The position numbers were made by a program, and so were the translations under genes. A stretch of DNA of 64,000 bases from Methylobacter tundripaludum SV96 (GTDB lineage: Bacteria > Pseudomonadota > Gammaproteobacteria > Methylococcales > Methylomonadaceae), in assembly GCF_000190755.2 (NCBI RefSeq), contig NZ_JH109152.1, positions 2,235,937-2,299,936 of the forward strand. The letters run 5' to 3'. The number at the start of each line of letters is the position of its first letter. Within the stretch, counting starts at the first letter, position 1. Positions 51,926 through 62,407 of the stretch are shown here, piece after piece. The notes below the pieces were generated by a model that was not told where the DNA came from, made no database searches, and saw only the letters and a list, made by a program, of their open reading frames with translations.

Positions 51926-52072
51926 GCGATTAAAAGTGATTTATTCACCACGAACGACTGCATGGACAGATATTTGCTCCTGCAATATCTGCATTCCCCA
52001 CATCCCTGTGGGTTATGCAGGAGGTAGAGCACCAACAGTAGGCGCTTTAGGCGACGCAGGAGCAGTTGCCGA

Positions 52073-52116
52073 GACACGAAGGACACGAAGTTTTATTTCT
52101 TCGTGTCCTTCGTGTC
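52073..52116. repeat. 18 bp inverted repeat after the SufR-like gene
   Basis: GACACGAAGGACACGAAG (52073-52090) and its complement (52099-52116) with an 8 nt loop. Internally repetitive (ACACGAAG). Lies between two convergent genes and may terminate both; dispersed-repeat character. Confidence 0.6.
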
Positions 52117-52153
52117 TTCGTGGTGAGGATCTTTTAAGGTTTTTAACTGAATG

Positions 52154-52984
52154 TTAATCAACATCCATTGCATAGCGCTCAATGAGTTGTCGGTAATAGT
52201 CCGCTTCATCGGTTTTGCCGCGTTTGATAACGCCGTTAAGGTAAATACCGGCTTTTTTTAGCAGCATATTGACCGCCGCCTCCCGGTTTTGCTCGGACAA
52301 TTGACCGGCATCAATGCTTTTTTGCAAGGCGCTGATCCGGAACCGGTCCATGCCCCAAAATGCACAAGATAACTGGTCTTCATGACCGCCATGCTTGTTT
52401 ATTTGCGGCTGTTCAACCAATAGAATGGGGTAATTTGCGGTGATTCGTAGCCACAGGTCGTAGTCTTCGCAGGCCGGAAGCCGGACGTCAAACAGGCCGA
52501 TGTCGGTCAATACCGAGCGATGGATCAATACGGTGGACGGCGACACCGCGCAGAGCGGCAAGCAATGGCTAAATATCCAGCCGCCGGTCTTGGCGTATTT
52601 TTTGGGTACGTCAACCTGGGTTCCGTTGCGTATCCAGTTTTCTTCGGTGTGGCAAATCCTGTGTTCGGGGTGGGTCGCCAACGCCGCCTTCTGGTTGGCC
52701 AGTTTTTCAGGCAGCCATTCATCATCGGAATCCAGAAAAGCCAGCCAGTCGCCGGTCGCTTGTTGTATGCCAAGATTACGTGCCGCACTGACGCCGAGGT
52801 TTTCCTGATAGTAATAATTCACCTCGGGAAACTCCCGGCGGAGCATGGCTTCCGTGCCATCGGTAGAGCCGTCATCAATCACCACAATTTCAGCCGGTAA
52901 TGAGGTTTGTGAATACACGGATAGTAGCGCGCGTTTTAGCCGTTCTCGGCGATTGTAGCTGGGAATAACAACTGAAATTTTTAT
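52154..52984 (-). CDS. Glycosyltransferase family 2, start codon apparently ATA
   Basis: About 277 codons. GT-A fold: KISVVIPSYNRRERL, VVIDDGSTDGTEAM, NLGVSAARNLGIQQA, DWLAFLDSDDEWLP (DxD) and CEDYDLWLRI. The family N-terminus begins at K-I-S-V-V-I-P, preceded in this gene by an ATA codon with AAGG 8 nt upstream; no ATG, GTG or TTG is near. The first usual start is GTG 52918, which would cut the first beta strand. So initiation at a rare ATA, or loss of an ATG, is likely. Acceptor unknown. Confidence 0.8.
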   Translation of the reverse strand: MKISVVIPSYNRRERLKRALLSVYSQTSLPAEIVVIDDGSTDGTEAMLRREFPEVNYYYQENLGVSAARNLGIQQATGDWLAFLDSDDEWLPEKLANQKAALATHPEHRICHTEENWIRNGTQVDVPKKYAKTGGWIFSHCLPLCAVSPSTVLIHRSVLTDIGLFDVRLPACEDYDLWLRITANYPILLVEQPQINKHGGHEDQLSCAFWGMDRFRISALQKSIDAGQLSEQNREAAVNMLLKKAGIYLNGVIKRGKTDEADYYRQLIERYAMDVD

Positions 52985-53081
52985 AAGAGTTACCTTATTT
53001 TGCTTGGATGACCTGGAGCAGGATTGATCCGCCTTGGGGGAAGGCCGGGCAAAAGAATCGATTTGGCAGTGACCGGTAAAA

Positions 53082-53109
53082 GGACCGGCGGATAGTGTTC
53101 CGCCGGTCC
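53082..53109 (-). terminator. Rho-independent terminator after the UPF0182 gene
   Basis: On the minus strand an 11 bp perfect GC-rich stem (arms 53099-53109 and 53082-53092) with a 6 nt loop is followed by TTTTACC. It lies 17 bp after the UPF0182 stop. Confidence 0.75.
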
Positions 53110-53125
53110 CGGTTCGCTATCTTGA

Positions 53126-55783
53126 TTATTTAATTATCTCCTGATTCATAATGGCTTTAGGCGTTTCTGTCCCGTCGCTGTCGGCGGCATGTTGGATATA
53201 AATTTGCTTTAAACGGTTAAAAGCCGACCACAAGGTTTTATCCATAACCACCACGTTGCCAATGGAAACAATGACCCGGGTTAATTCAGGTATTTTGTTT
53301 TTGGTTGAGGCCAGGTAAATGGGTTGCACATACAGAACGGTATTGCCCATCGGCAGGATGATCATACGGCCCATTTCAACAACGGAACCGGCCTGACCCC
53401 ATAATGTAAATTGGGCGGAGATTTCAGGGTCTTGGTTAATCAGCGCTTCAACCTGCGCAGGGCCGTTTACCTGAACATCCTTGCCGAACTTATAAACGGT
53501 AATACCGGGCTTGTAATCCAGGTTGCAGTTGGATTTATCCAGGGTTCCCGCCACACCTATCATGCTGAGATTGCCCCTGTTAACCGGCGTCATCGGGTTG
53601 ATCAGGACAAATTCTTCGGTATCGTTACAGTTGCCAAAGTCCATGGTCTGATAATACGGCAATACCGGTTGTCCTCGGACATTGGCAAATTGCCAGGTTT
53701 CGGCCTGTTCGTAGAATAGCTCAGGGGTTTGTTGATGATATTTGGCATACACCTTCATCTGTAGATAATAAAGATCCCTAGGATAGCGTAGGTGCTGCTT
53801 TAATTCGGCCGGCATTTCCTCCAGATTTTTAAATAATCCGGGATATGCATTGCTGTATGCCTGAATGATGGCATCCGACGGGTCGGAAATATAAAAATCG
53901 ACACCACCATCGAACGCATCGACAACCACCTTAACCGAATTGCGGATGTAGTTGAAATTCTGTTTGCCTTCCAGGAAATCATCGTCCGCAGGCTTGGAAA
54001 CCGGATACCGGTTAGATAAGGTATAGGCATCCTGTATCCAGTAGAACCGATCCTTGGTTATCACCAGATAAGGGTCTTTATCCAGATGCAGGAAAGGGGT
54101 CAGCGTATTAATGCGCTCGGTTATATTTCGGCGTATCTTGACTTTGCTCTGTGTAGAGATGTTGGTTGAAAAGAATATTTTTTCGTCTTTGAAATAAAAG
54201 GAAAATAATGCTTTTCTGAACAGGGACGGAATGGGGACGCCTCCTTCGCCGTGGTAAGCTTCTGCAATGCCGGGATCAGAGGAGCCGGCAATGCCTACGA
54301 CGTTGAGCTTATTGGGGACGATGGCATAGTCGAATTTTTCCTGGCCGTAGTAGATGTCCGGGTGTTTGACGCTGAAACCGACATCGGAATGCATGTTTAA
54401 ATCGCGTAAATACCAGATGAGCGGGTTATCGGCATCCTGCGCGGCGGGGGTGACGACAGCGCCATAACCATGGGTATAGCGCAAGTGGGCGTTTTCCCAG
54501 TTTTGCGCTTCAGGCGGCAGCTTTGAAATATTAACTTCTCTGGCTGCCAGATTAACCTGCCGGGTATGGTCAAGAATAAAATAGCGGTCTTCGTCGACAG
54601 ACATGATTTTGTAATAAGGCCTGATCTCCTGTAATTGCTTATAGCCGTCAATGATAAATTCCCTGTCCCAGACCGGAAGATTCTCAAAATGTTTTTGCGT
54701 GCTCCACGTTTCAATGTCCTTGGTCGCATTCAGCTTAATAGTCATATCAACCGTCTTGATATTCTTCAAATCGTAAGCGTTCATCGTCGCATCGATGTTG
54801 TATTGTATCAGCGACTTATTGGTTTTGACCGGATTCGGGTTGACGATATATTTTTGAATTAAATCGGGAATAAATTGAATCTTCGGTAAACCTGCGACAC
54901 AGAGGAACAGGGTCAGCGATATTAAAAACGGCGCTTTTACCCGGTGTTTTTCTGAAAAAATAAACAGGCCTGCCGTTATCGCTGTCGCCACGAAGGTAAC
55001 GATTTCCAGCCAGATCAGCGGCAACTGATAGCGTAATTCAACAAAGCCGGGACCGTAAAATACCGGTTCGTGTTTATCGGTATAAAGCAGGGTAAAGCGG
55101 TCCAGCATGAAGCCCCAGACCACAAAAGCAACCACAAAGCCGATCAGGGTGGTTAGATGAACCTTGGCTCCCAGCGGGAATTCCGAGCTTTGGTCAGGTA
55201 TAAAAACATGTTCCAGCCAATATAAAATGCCGACCATGCAAAAAATGAGCGAGGCGGTTGTCAGCAGCTCTTGCTGAATCAGCATGTAGGTCGGATAGGA
55301 CAGCATATAAAAGCTGACATCCTTGCCGTAAACCGATTCGGTTACGCCCGAATCGCTGCCGAAAAAGTACAGCAGTGTCGTTTCCCACTGATTGTAAAAG
55401 GGGATGGCGATAAATATGGCCAGTATCAAGGATATGGGTGTGTATACGGTTGCCGAACCATTCATAAAGGTATCGGCAAAACGCTGGAAGCGTCGGCGCT
55501 GATCTAAAGTGCTGAGAACCTCATCCGGCGGGTTTAAGCCCAGATAACGCGAGGCGACCCAGAAATGAAAAAAGAAAATGGCAAAAAACGCCAGCGTGAC
55601 TCCGCCGGAAAGGAAAAACTTGTAGAGCAGTCTAAGCCAGAAGTAGGCTTCAAGTTTTAATGATTCGTACCACCATAAGTCAACAAACAGATCAAGAAAT
55701 ATGAAGTAGAAGGCGACATATAAAATGATAGCGATGACAAGTGTCGCCCCAATTAACGCGGGTAAAAGCTTCAGGTTCCGCAT
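53126..55783 (-). CDS. UPF0182 family membrane protein
   Basis: 885 residues. Seven or so N-terminal membrane helices (to ~310) and a large extracytoplasmic domain with UPF0182 blocks such as ETWSTQKHFENLPVWDREFI, LRYTHGYGAVVTP and DRFYWIQDAYT. Function unknown. It stands alone between a glycosyltransferase and an ion ATPase. Confidence 0.92.
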   Translation of the reverse strand: MRNLKLLPALIGATLVIAIILYVAFYFIFLDLFVDLWWYESLKLEAYFWLRLLYKFFLSGGVTLAFFAIFFFHFWVASRYLGLNPPDEVLSTLDQRRRFQRFADTFMNGSATVYTPISLILAIFIAIPFYNQWETTLLYFFGSDSGVTESVYGKDVSFYMLSYPTYMLIQQELLTTASLIFCMVGILYWLEHVFIPDQSSEFPLGAKVHLTTLIGFVVAFVVWGFMLDRFTLLYTDKHEPVFYGPGFVELRYQLPLIWLEIVTFVATAITAGLFIFSEKHRVKAPFLISLTLFLCVAGLPKIQFIPDLIQKYIVNPNPVKTNKSLIQYNIDATMNAYDLKNIKTVDMTIKLNATKDIETWSTQKHFENLPVWDREFIIDGYKQLQEIRPYYKIMSVDEDRYFILDHTRQVNLAAREVNISKLPPEAQNWENAHLRYTHGYGAVVTPAAQDADNPLIWYLRDLNMHSDVGFSVKHPDIYYGQEKFDYAIVPNKLNVVGIAGSSDPGIAEAYHGEGGVPIPSLFRKALFSFYFKDEKIFFSTNISTQSKVKIRRNITERINTLTPFLHLDKDPYLVITKDRFYWIQDAYTLSNRYPVSKPADDDFLEGKQNFNYIRNSVKVVVDAFDGGVDFYISDPSDAIIQAYSNAYPGLFKNLEEMPAELKQHLRYPRDLYYLQMKVYAKYHQQTPELFYEQAETWQFANVRGQPVLPYYQTMDFGNCNDTEEFVLINPMTPVNRGNLSMIGVAGTLDKSNCNLDYKPGITVYKFGKDVQVNGPAQVEALINQDPEISAQFTLWGQAGSVVEMGRMIILPMGNTVLYVQPIYLASTKNKIPELTRVIVSIGNVVVMDKTLWSAFNRLKQIYIQHAADSDGTETPKAIMNQEIIK

Positions 55784-55957
55784 AGTGTCCTCTTAATGGA
55801 AAATGTTTTTAACGTATTCGTTTTGTGCATTTTTCAGATTACAGCTCGGGGCAAACGCACAGTTCTAATCGTATTCTAACACCCAATAAAATGTTCGTAA
55901 TGATTTAGGCGTTATCGTTTAGCCGGGAAAAATCATTTCGCGGACTAATCGAAGTTT

Positions 55958-58639
55958 TTAGGTTGACCGGCCTGATCCGGCAGGCAGCGGCCCATTCCGG
56001 TAAATCCAGCCCCGGCGGCGCATCCACTTTTCAATTTCCACCACAAAGAACACGAGCGAAGAAAGCGCCAGACAGAACAATAGCTCATCGCGGTTCAACG
56101 CATCGGTCTTGAAGATCGGCTGCAAGACCGGCACATACAGCACCGCCATTTGCAGGCCGAAGGTCAACAGCACCGCGCCCAACAGCGGTTTGTTGGAAAA
56201 CAGTCCCTGACTGAACAGCGACTCCCGTTCCGACCTGATCGCCAGCACATGGCCCATCTGCGACAAGGTCAGCACCGTGAACACCATGCTCTGCCAGTGG
56301 GTGGAACCCGTAACATAAGCCCAGCCCTGGGCGAACAAGGAAACGCTGCCCATCAGCAGGCCGATCCACAAGATATGCTGCCACATGCCCTGAGCAAAAA
56401 TGCTTTCCTGGGGCGCTCGGGGCGGACGCTGCATGATGCCGCGTTCTTCCGGCTCGACGGCCAGGGCCAGCCCCGGCAGGCCGTCGGTAACCAGATTGAT
56501 CCAGAGAATGTGGATCGGCAGCAACGGGATAGGCAAGCCCAGAAAAGGTGCCAGAAACAGCGTCCAGATCTCCGCCGAGTTGCTGGTCATCGTGTATTTG
56601 ATGAATTTTCGGATGTTGTCGAAAATCCGCCTTCCTTCGCGCACAGCGGTGACGATGGTGGCGAAATTATCATCCAGCAATACCATATGCGATGCCTCCC
56701 GCGCCACATCGGTGCCGATCTTGCCCATCGCGATGCCGATATTGGCGGCTCTCAACGCCGGGGCATCGTTGACGCCATCCCCAGTCATCGCTACGAATTC
56801 CCCCCGATCCTGTAGCGCCTTGACGATTTTGATCTTTTGCTCCGGCGCAACGCGGGCATAAACACGAACCTCTTCGACTTCTTTCTCGAATTCCTCAAGA
56901 CTCATCCCTGCCATTTGCGACCCGGTCAGCACCTTGCAACCGTCATCGACGATGCCGAGCCTGATCGCGATGGCACGGGCAGTCGCCGGGTGGTCGCCGG
57001 TGATCATGACCGGCGTGATCCCGGCAGTCTTACAAAGCGCCACGGCTTCCTTGGCTTCCGGGCGCGGCGGATCCATCAGTCCCGCCAAACCCAGAAAACA
57101 CAATTCGACTTCGACAGAATCGGCGCTCAGCGTTGGCGGGCGTTCAGGGAACTGCCGGTACGCGAGGGCCAGCACCCGCAGGCCTTCCTCGGCCATTTGC
57201 TCGGCGGCGGCCAGTATCGTTTCCTTCTGTAGAGGCTGCGGGCCGTCACCGATCCATTGGTTAACGCAGCGCGGCAGCACATTCTCCGGCGCGCCTTTGG
57301 TGTAAGCGACAAGCGCGCCATTTTCCTGATGCAGCGTAGTCATCAGTTTACGCTCGGAATCGAAGGGAATTTCATCCAGCCGCGGCGCGTCTTTGGCTAG
57401 ATCGGCACCAACATAGCCCACGCTTTCGGCCGCTTCGTACAGGGCGATTTCGGTGGGGTCGCCCAGCAGTCGGCCGTCGTGGTCGCGGCGGGCGTCGTTG
57501 TTCAGGGCCAGCGCCCATAACAGCGGTGCCGGAAAGTCGGCGGCTATGCCTCCCCGTAAACCCTCATCGACGTAGAACGCTTCGGCATGCATGCGGTTTT
57601 GCGTCAGCGTGCCGGTCTTGTCCGAGCAGATGAAGGTCACTGAACCCAAGGTTTCCACGGCGGGCAGGCGCCGGATCAGCGCGTTTTTCGCGACCAAATT
57701 GCGCGCGCCTATGGCTAAGGTCACCGTGGCCACGGCGGGCAAGGCTTCAGGAATGGCGGCCACGGCCAGACTGACGGCAGTCAGAAACATCAGCACGGGC
57801 GGTTCGCCGCGCAGTAAACCCACCACGAAAATGATCGCGCAGACCGCCAAAACCAAAAGGGCAAGGCGCACGCCGAAACTGGCAAGGCGTTGTTGCAGCG
57901 GGGTTTTAGTCTCCTTTTCCTGGCGCAGCAGTTCGGCGATTTTACCGAGTTCGGTGTCCATTCCCGTGGCGATGACAATTCCGACGCCACGGCCGTAGGT
58001 CGCAATCGTACCCTTGTAAGCCATGTTGAGCCGGTCGCCGAGCGGCGAATCCAGCTCCCGGATCAACGCCCCGGATTTTTCGACCGGCAGCGATTCGCCG
58101 GTCAGCGCGGCCTCCTCCACCTTGAGCCGCGCCACATCCAATAGTTTGAGGTCGGCCGGGACGACATTGCCTGCTTCAAGCATGACCAGGTCGCCGGGAA
58201 CCAGCTCATGCGCCGCTATGGTATGGGTTTTTCCCTCGCGGAGCACCTGCGCGGTGGGGCTGGACAAGCGTTTCAGAGCCGCTACGGCTTTTTCCGCACG
58301 GTACTCCTGGATGAAGCCGATGATCGCGTTCAACACGATGATCACGAGAATGACGATCGTATCCGTCACGTCGCCGACCAAACCTGAAACGATGCAGGCC
58401 AAAATCAGCACGATGATCATGAAATCGGCGAATTGCCCCAAAAACATCCGAATCGGCCCCCGGCGGCTTTGCTCTTGGATGGCGTTCGGGCCGTAGGTTT
58501 CGAGGCGTTCTTTTGCCTCCTGATGATTCAGACCCTTTTCGGGATCGACCTTGAGCCACGCGGTGGTCTGCCAGGGTTCAAGAAGATGCCACGGCGGTGC
58601 GGGAGGTTGGGGTTTTTGAATCTTTGGTCGCTTAGTCAA
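55958..58639 (-). CDS. Calcium-type (SERCA-like, P2A) P-type ATPase
   Basis: 893 residues. Cation ATPase N-terminal domain ([20 protein letters not shown]), TGES at ~179, phosphorylation motif [10 protein letters not shown] at ~336, [10 protein letters not shown] at ~628, and ten membrane helices. The fourth helix [10 protein letters not shown] and the sixth [11 protein letters not shown] fit the calcium or mixed-cation P2 group. Likely exports Ca2+ or Mn2+ from the cytoplasm. Confidence 0.93.
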   Translation of the reverse strand: MTKRPKIQKPQPPAPPWHLLEPWQTTAWLKVDPEKGLNHQEAKERLETYGPNAIQEQSRRGPIRMFLGQFADFMIIVLILACIVSGLVGDVTDTIVILVIIVLNAIIGFIQEYRAEKAVAALKRLSSPTAQVLREGKTHTIAAHELVPGDLVMLEAGNVVPADLKLLDVARLKVEEAALTGESLPVEKSGALIRELDSPLGDRLNMAYKGTIATYGRGVGIVIATGMDTELGKIAELLRQEKETKTPLQQRLASFGVRLALLVLAVCAIIFVVGLLRGEPPVLMFLTAVSLAVAAIPEALPAVATVTLAIGARNLVAKNALIRRLPAVETLGSVTFICSDKTGTLTQNRMHAEAFYVDEGLRGGIAADFPAPLLWALALNNDARRDHDGRLLGDPTEIALYEAAESVGYVGADLAKDAPRLDEIPFDSERKLMTTLHQENGALVAYTKGAPENVLPRCVNQWIGDGPQPLQKETILAAAEQMAEEGLRVLALAYRQFPERPPTLSADSVEVELCFLGLAGLMDPPRPEAKEAVALCKTAGITPVMITGDHPATARAIAIRLGIVDDGCKVLTGSQMAGMSLEEFEKEVEEVRVYARVAPEQKIKIVKALQDRGEFVAMTGDGVNDAPALRAANIGIAMGKIGTDVAREASHMVLLDDNFATIVTAVREGRRIFDNIRKFIKYTMTSNSAEIWTLFLAPFLGLPIPLLPIHILWINLVTDGLPGLALAVEPEERGIMQRPPRAPQESIFAQGMWQHILWIGLLMGSVSLFAQGWAYVTGSTHWQSMVFTVLTLSQMGHVLAIRSERESLFSQGLFSNKPLLGAVLLTFGLQMAVLYVPVLQPIFKTDALNRDELLFCLALSSLVFFVVEIEKWMRRRGWIYRNGPLPAGSGRST

Positions 58640-59015
58640 GGTTCGGTCTTCTGTAAAAACGGACGCTACAAGTATCTCAGTTTATATAGTGATTGCAATA
58701 GTCCTTAAAAAATGAAAATAAGATAGCGTGGACATATTGCTAGTTCCCAAGCTCCTGCTTGGGAACTCAGTGCAGGAAGCTCCAGCTTCCTAGTTGCGAA
58801 GCTAGAGCTTCGCAACTAGGAGCGTGGGAGAGCCAGCTAAATACAACTATCAGATTATTTTTTCGCCATTACTATCATGTAGAATGGGCGGCTAAAAACA
58901 GCACATAAATACTAGCCCCCAACAAAAGACTTATGCACACCACATCGATGGGATCGCCAAGTTCATCAACTTACGAGCTATATATTTGCTGCACTAAAAC
59001 TATTTGTAGAGGGAT
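58640..59015. other. Intergenic region with hairpin repeats
   Basis: No gene. The cluster of three hairpins is at 58741-58819. The remaining sequence up to 59016 is AT-rich leader for the HD/HSP90-like gene. Confidence 0.5.
58741..58819. repeat. Three tandem hairpins, dispersed-repeat family
   Basis: Consecutive palindromes: AGTTCCCAAGC with GCTTGGGAACT, AGGAAGCT with AGCTTCCT, and TAGTTGCGAAGC with GCTTCGCAACTA. The first belongs to the same family as 23603-23638 and 24875-24897. Confidence 0.6.
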
Positions 59016-61679
59016 GTGATGAAAAGATTTGAGAATACCAGCCTATGGCAGAAGACCCTCGCAACTCAGCTTGAGCCTGATGTTGAAGCTCAAAATCGAG
59101 CTCGTCTTAGAGCCGCTTATGAAAATTTTAGAGAACGTGCGGAAATACTCGCTGGCGAAATTGCCATTGATCTCCCTGAATTTACTGTGCATGACATTAC
59201 CCACTTGGATGCACTATGGGAAATGGCGCAACTCATTGCCGGACAAGACTTTCCGTTAACACCCGCTGAAGCATTTGTTTTAGGCGGTGCATTCTTAATT
59301 CACGATTTGGGGATGGGACTCGCTGCATATCCAGAAGGTATTGGCACATTACGAAAAGCAGAGCTATGGGACGACACTGTTGCTGCTTTGCTTAAAAAAG
59401 AACATGGATGCCAACCAACGCCTGATGCAATAAAAAATCCTCCTGAAAACATTCAGAATCAAGCGATGCGTCAAGTGCTGAGAGAGTTACACGCAAAACA
59501 TGCCGAGCGCTTGGCGCTTATTTCTTGGGCAGATCGTCATAAGAGCGCTGATAAATACTTCCTGATTGATGATCCAACTTTAAGAAACACATACGGACCA
59601 ATAATTGGGAAGATCGCTCATAGCCACTGGTGGCCCGCCGAACAATTAGTACAAGACTTGCCACGTGAAATGGGTGCGCCGGGTGGATTTGACAACAGTT
59701 GGACTGTTGATCCGGTCAAGCTTGCATGCATTTTGCGAACAGCGGACGCCAGCCATCTTGACGAAAGACGGGCTCCAGGTTTCTTGGCAGCCCTTCGAAA
59801 GCCCGTTGGAACCAGTGCCAACCATTGGTCATTTCAAGAGAAGTTATATCAGCCACGGCTTGAGTCTGATCGACTGGTTTACTCCTCCAAAGACAACTTC
59901 TCGGTCGACGAGGCTTCTGCTTGGTGGACCTGTTTTGATGCACTACAAGTCGTTGATAGGGAATTGAGGCAAGTTGATTCTTTACTTGCCGATACAAAGA
60001 GGCCAAGGCTTACAGCGCGAGGCGTTTCCTATGCAGATGACCCACAGCGACTGGCGAAACTTATTGGAACATCGAATTGGGTGCCTATCGACGCAAAAAT
60101 CCAGGTTGGAGATGTGGCAAGGCTAATCGGAAATCTTGGCGGAGAAAAGTTATATGGGCACAATGAAACTGTTCCACTGAGAGAGCTAATTCAGAATGCC
60201 TCTGATGCTGTTAGAGCGCGTCGACTTGCCGAAGACCAAGCGTCAGATTGGGGCAGCGTTATTGTTCGGAGCGGCGAAGATGCAAACGGGCGATGGATTG
60301 AGGTTGAAGATTGCGGTATCGGTATGTCAATCAACGTATTGACTGGGCCATTCTTAGACTTCGGCACCTCGTTTTGGGGTACTTCACTTATGCATAAGGA
60401 ACTGCCCGGCTTGGAGTCGAAAGGATTTTCGTCCTCGGGGCAGTTTGGAATTGGCTTTTTTTCCGTGTTTATGTGGGGAAAAAAAGTCCAAGTCATTACC
60501 AGACGCGCAGAACGGGCACGTGATGAAACCTTAGTCTTAGAGTTTCAAAATGGCCTGACTTCTCGGCCAATTCTTAGAAAAGCTGATAGTCATGAGTGTT
60601 TGATTGACGGGGGTACGCGAGTTCGGGTTTGGATGAATAGTCCAGCAATCTTTGACCAAATGCTTTCTGAGTCAAATATACAAAAAACATGGACGCTTGA
60701 GGAGCGATGCGCTTGGCTATGCCCAACATTGGATGTCAACCTTTACGTAGAGCAAAAGAAGAAGACATTAGTTGTCGGGGCGTCTGACTGGATTACGATA
60801 AAAGGAAGCAAGCTTTTGCAACGCCTTTTGGGTTCTAGAGCAAACAAAAAAAGTGCAGAGGTCATTGCATTGCAAAAGATGATAGAGCCAAATTTGCGAT
60901 TAATGAAGAGTATATCTGGTGAAGTCGTTGGGCGCGCATGTGTCAGCGTAATGTCGCATAATAGAAAAGATTTCTCTGATGTTTATGGGCATGTCACTTC
61001 TGGTGTTGTAACTATTGGCGGATTTCGTTCGTGTGAATTAAGCGGGATATGTGGAGTGCTTGTCGGGAGGCCACATACCGCAGCACGTAATATTGGGGTT
61101 CCCGTCGCCGATTTAAATGCTTTTCAGCCATGGGCATCAGAACAGGCGGAACTGATCTTTAAGGATTCTCTGGATAGTGAATATCAGTCAGACTGTGCCT
61201 CCACTATACGAGCTCTTCATGGTTCCACACAAAAGCTCCATATAGCCGAGGGCAAGGGTGGTTGGAAGAGTGCAGATGGTCTCTCAAGAGAAAATCTTGA
61301 CGATGAGATTTTAATCCTTCAGGACGCTTCACTTTCGATAGCCCGTATGGATGTTGGAGAAATCGAGCTTCATAAAAATGTCTTTGCAGTTGATATGGGA
61401 ATCACCGGAATTTTACAAACTGACCGCCACGACATATGGGTTGATTGGCCGCCCGAAGATAACTCCGAAAACATCTGGGGTGGTGAATGGAGTTTTCATT
61501 CCAAGTCATTGCAAGGAGCATTAATGGAAGCGATTGCAATAGCTTGGGGTGTGCCATTACGTCATGTATTGGAGGTTTCACAGCGAAGTACAGATAATAA
61601 ATCCATAAAGAAAGAGATTGGCCTCTGTAATGGAAAACCTGTTGTGCTGAGGGTTAATGTAATTAGAAGGCCTAAATAG
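59016..61679 (+). CDS. HD-domain plus HSP90-like ATPase protein, candidate defence protein
   Basis: 887 residues. N-terminal HD-type metal-hydrolase region: FTVHDITHLDALW (His 59, Asp 60, His 63) and FLIHDLGMG (His 96, Asp 97), with a long insert to ~330. Then a GHKL/HSP90-like ATPase: LRELIQNASDAVRARR (~387), VEDCGIGMS (~429), GQFGIGFFSVF (~475). The C-terminal ~350 residues have no named domain. This HD plus HSP90-like layout is known from predicted immunity proteins (HD-CE group). Stand-alone, next to toxin-antitoxin genes, base composition lower in GC than its neighbours. Role inferred. Confidence 0.75.
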   Translation: MMKRFENTSLWQKTLATQLEPDVEAQNRARLRAAYENFRERAEILAGEIAIDLPEFTVHDITHLDALWEMAQLIAGQDFPLTPAEAFVLGGAFLIHDLGMGLAAYPEGIGTLRKAELWDDTVAALLKKEHGCQPTPDAIKNPPENIQNQAMRQVLRELHAKHAERLALISWADRHKSADKYFLIDDPTLRNTYGPIIGKIAHSHWWPAEQLVQDLPREMGAPGGFDNSWTVDPVKLACILRTADASHLDERRAPGFLAALRKPVGTSANHWSFQEKLYQPRLESDRLVYSSKDNFSVDEASAWWTCFDALQVVDRELRQVDSLLADTKRPRLTARGVSYADDPQRLAKLIGTSNWVPIDAKIQVGDVARLIGNLGGEKLYGHNETVPLRELIQNASDAVRARRLAEDQASDWGSVIVRSGEDANGRWIEVEDCGIGMSINVLTGPFLDFGTSFWGTSLMHKELPGLESKGFSSSGQFGIGFFSVFMWGKKVQVITRRAERARDETLVLEFQNGLTSRPILRKADSHECLIDGGTRVRVWMNSPAIFDQMLSESNIQKTWTLEERCAWLCPTLDVNLYVEQKKKTLVVGASDWITIKGSKLLQRLLGSRANKKSAEVIALQKMIEPNLRLMKSISGEVVGRACVSVMSHNRKDFSDVYGHVTSGVVTIGGFRSCELSGICGVLVGRPHTAARNIGVPVADLNAFQPWASEQAELIFKDSLDSEYQSDCASTIRALHGSTQKLHIAEGKGGWKSADGLSRENLDDEILILQDASLSIARMDVGEIELHKNVFAVDMGITGILQTDRHDIWVDWPPEDNSENIWGGEWSFHSKSLQGALMEAIAIAWGVPLRHVLEVSQRSTDNKSIKKEIGLCNGKPVVLRVNVIRRPK

Positions 61680-61746
61680 TTGTAGAGCTGCAATGCCGAT
61701 GCCGGGTAGAACCAACCAACATGTCTGCCCGACTGGACTTACTGGT

Positions 61747-62025
61747 TTACCGCTTCAAGTCCCGGTAAAAGTTTTCATGGGAACCCAGCAACAGCAATAG
61801 ACGAGTACCGGGATCGTATTCGTAAGCCAGTAACATCAGTTGTTCGTTGCACTTGAACTTATGCACAAACACCCCCGCCAGATCGCCTTTCTTGGCTTCG
61901 CCAATGGTCGGGTCATGAACAATTTCAGCTATGGCATCATCCACATCGGCTTTTTGATTCGGATGCAAGCGTTTATAAGCCCGTTTGAACGTCGCGCTTT
62001 GCCGTACCTGAACGGCATCAGCCAT
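61747..62025 (-). CDS. RelE/ParE-superfamily toxin
   Basis: 92 residues from ATG 62025, which overlaps the antitoxin stop (TGATG). Pattern ATFKRAYKRLHPNQKADVDD, GVFVHKFKCNEQLMLLAYEY and HENFYRDLKR typical of RelE/YafQ-like mRNA-cleaving toxins. The C-terminal aromatic and basic residues (YRDLKR) are in place. Confidence 0.85.
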   Translation of the reverse strand: MADAVQVRQSATFKRAYKRLHPNQKADVDDAIAEIVHDPTIGEAKKGDLAGVFVHKFKCNEQLMLLAYEYDPGTRLLLLLGSHENFYRDLKR

Positions 62026-62252
62026 CAATCACGCTTTCCTTCGGGTACGAAGGGTGTGGCAAGCGTCGGCCCTTCTGCACGGGCAACCAACAAGTCACGG
62101 ACGAAATCAATCGGCAGATCGGGGTTGTCCAAGGCTGTTCTTCCCACCACGGCCCAAAATTCTATTTGTCCGGCAATCGTGCGTCGCTCGGCCTGCGCTT
62201 GCGCCCGTGCCTGTTCGTACAAATCATCGTTTATGCGTACCGGCATTCCCAT
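62025..62252 (-). CDS. ParD-like antitoxin
   Basis: 75 residues from ATG 62252 (GGAG 7 nt upstream; frame opens at 62306). N-terminal ribbon-helix-helix PVRINDDLYEQARAQAQAER and RTIAGQIEFWAVVGR, as in ParD-like antitoxins. Pairs with the downstream RelE-type toxin. Confidence 0.85.
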   Translation of the reverse strand: MGMPVRINDDLYEQARAQAQAERRTIAGQIEFWAVVGRTALDNPDLPIDFVRDLLVARAEGPTLATPFVPEGKRD

Positions 62253-62407
62253 AGCTTCACTCCGAAATAAAACACTACAAAAGTAGTTCCATGCTAAGGC
62301 AGGCACATTAGAAATGCAAATACAATGTAGCCAAAAGAAGTGTCAGGTTTTGCATTGTGCATGCCTATGAAAATCCATGATGTTTAATACAAGCGTGAAG
62401 GTGCATT

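Noticed and set aside
56150-56815. 221-codon plus-strand frame inside the Ca2+ ATPase gene
   Set aside because: Antisense shadow of a strongly supported P-type ATPase.
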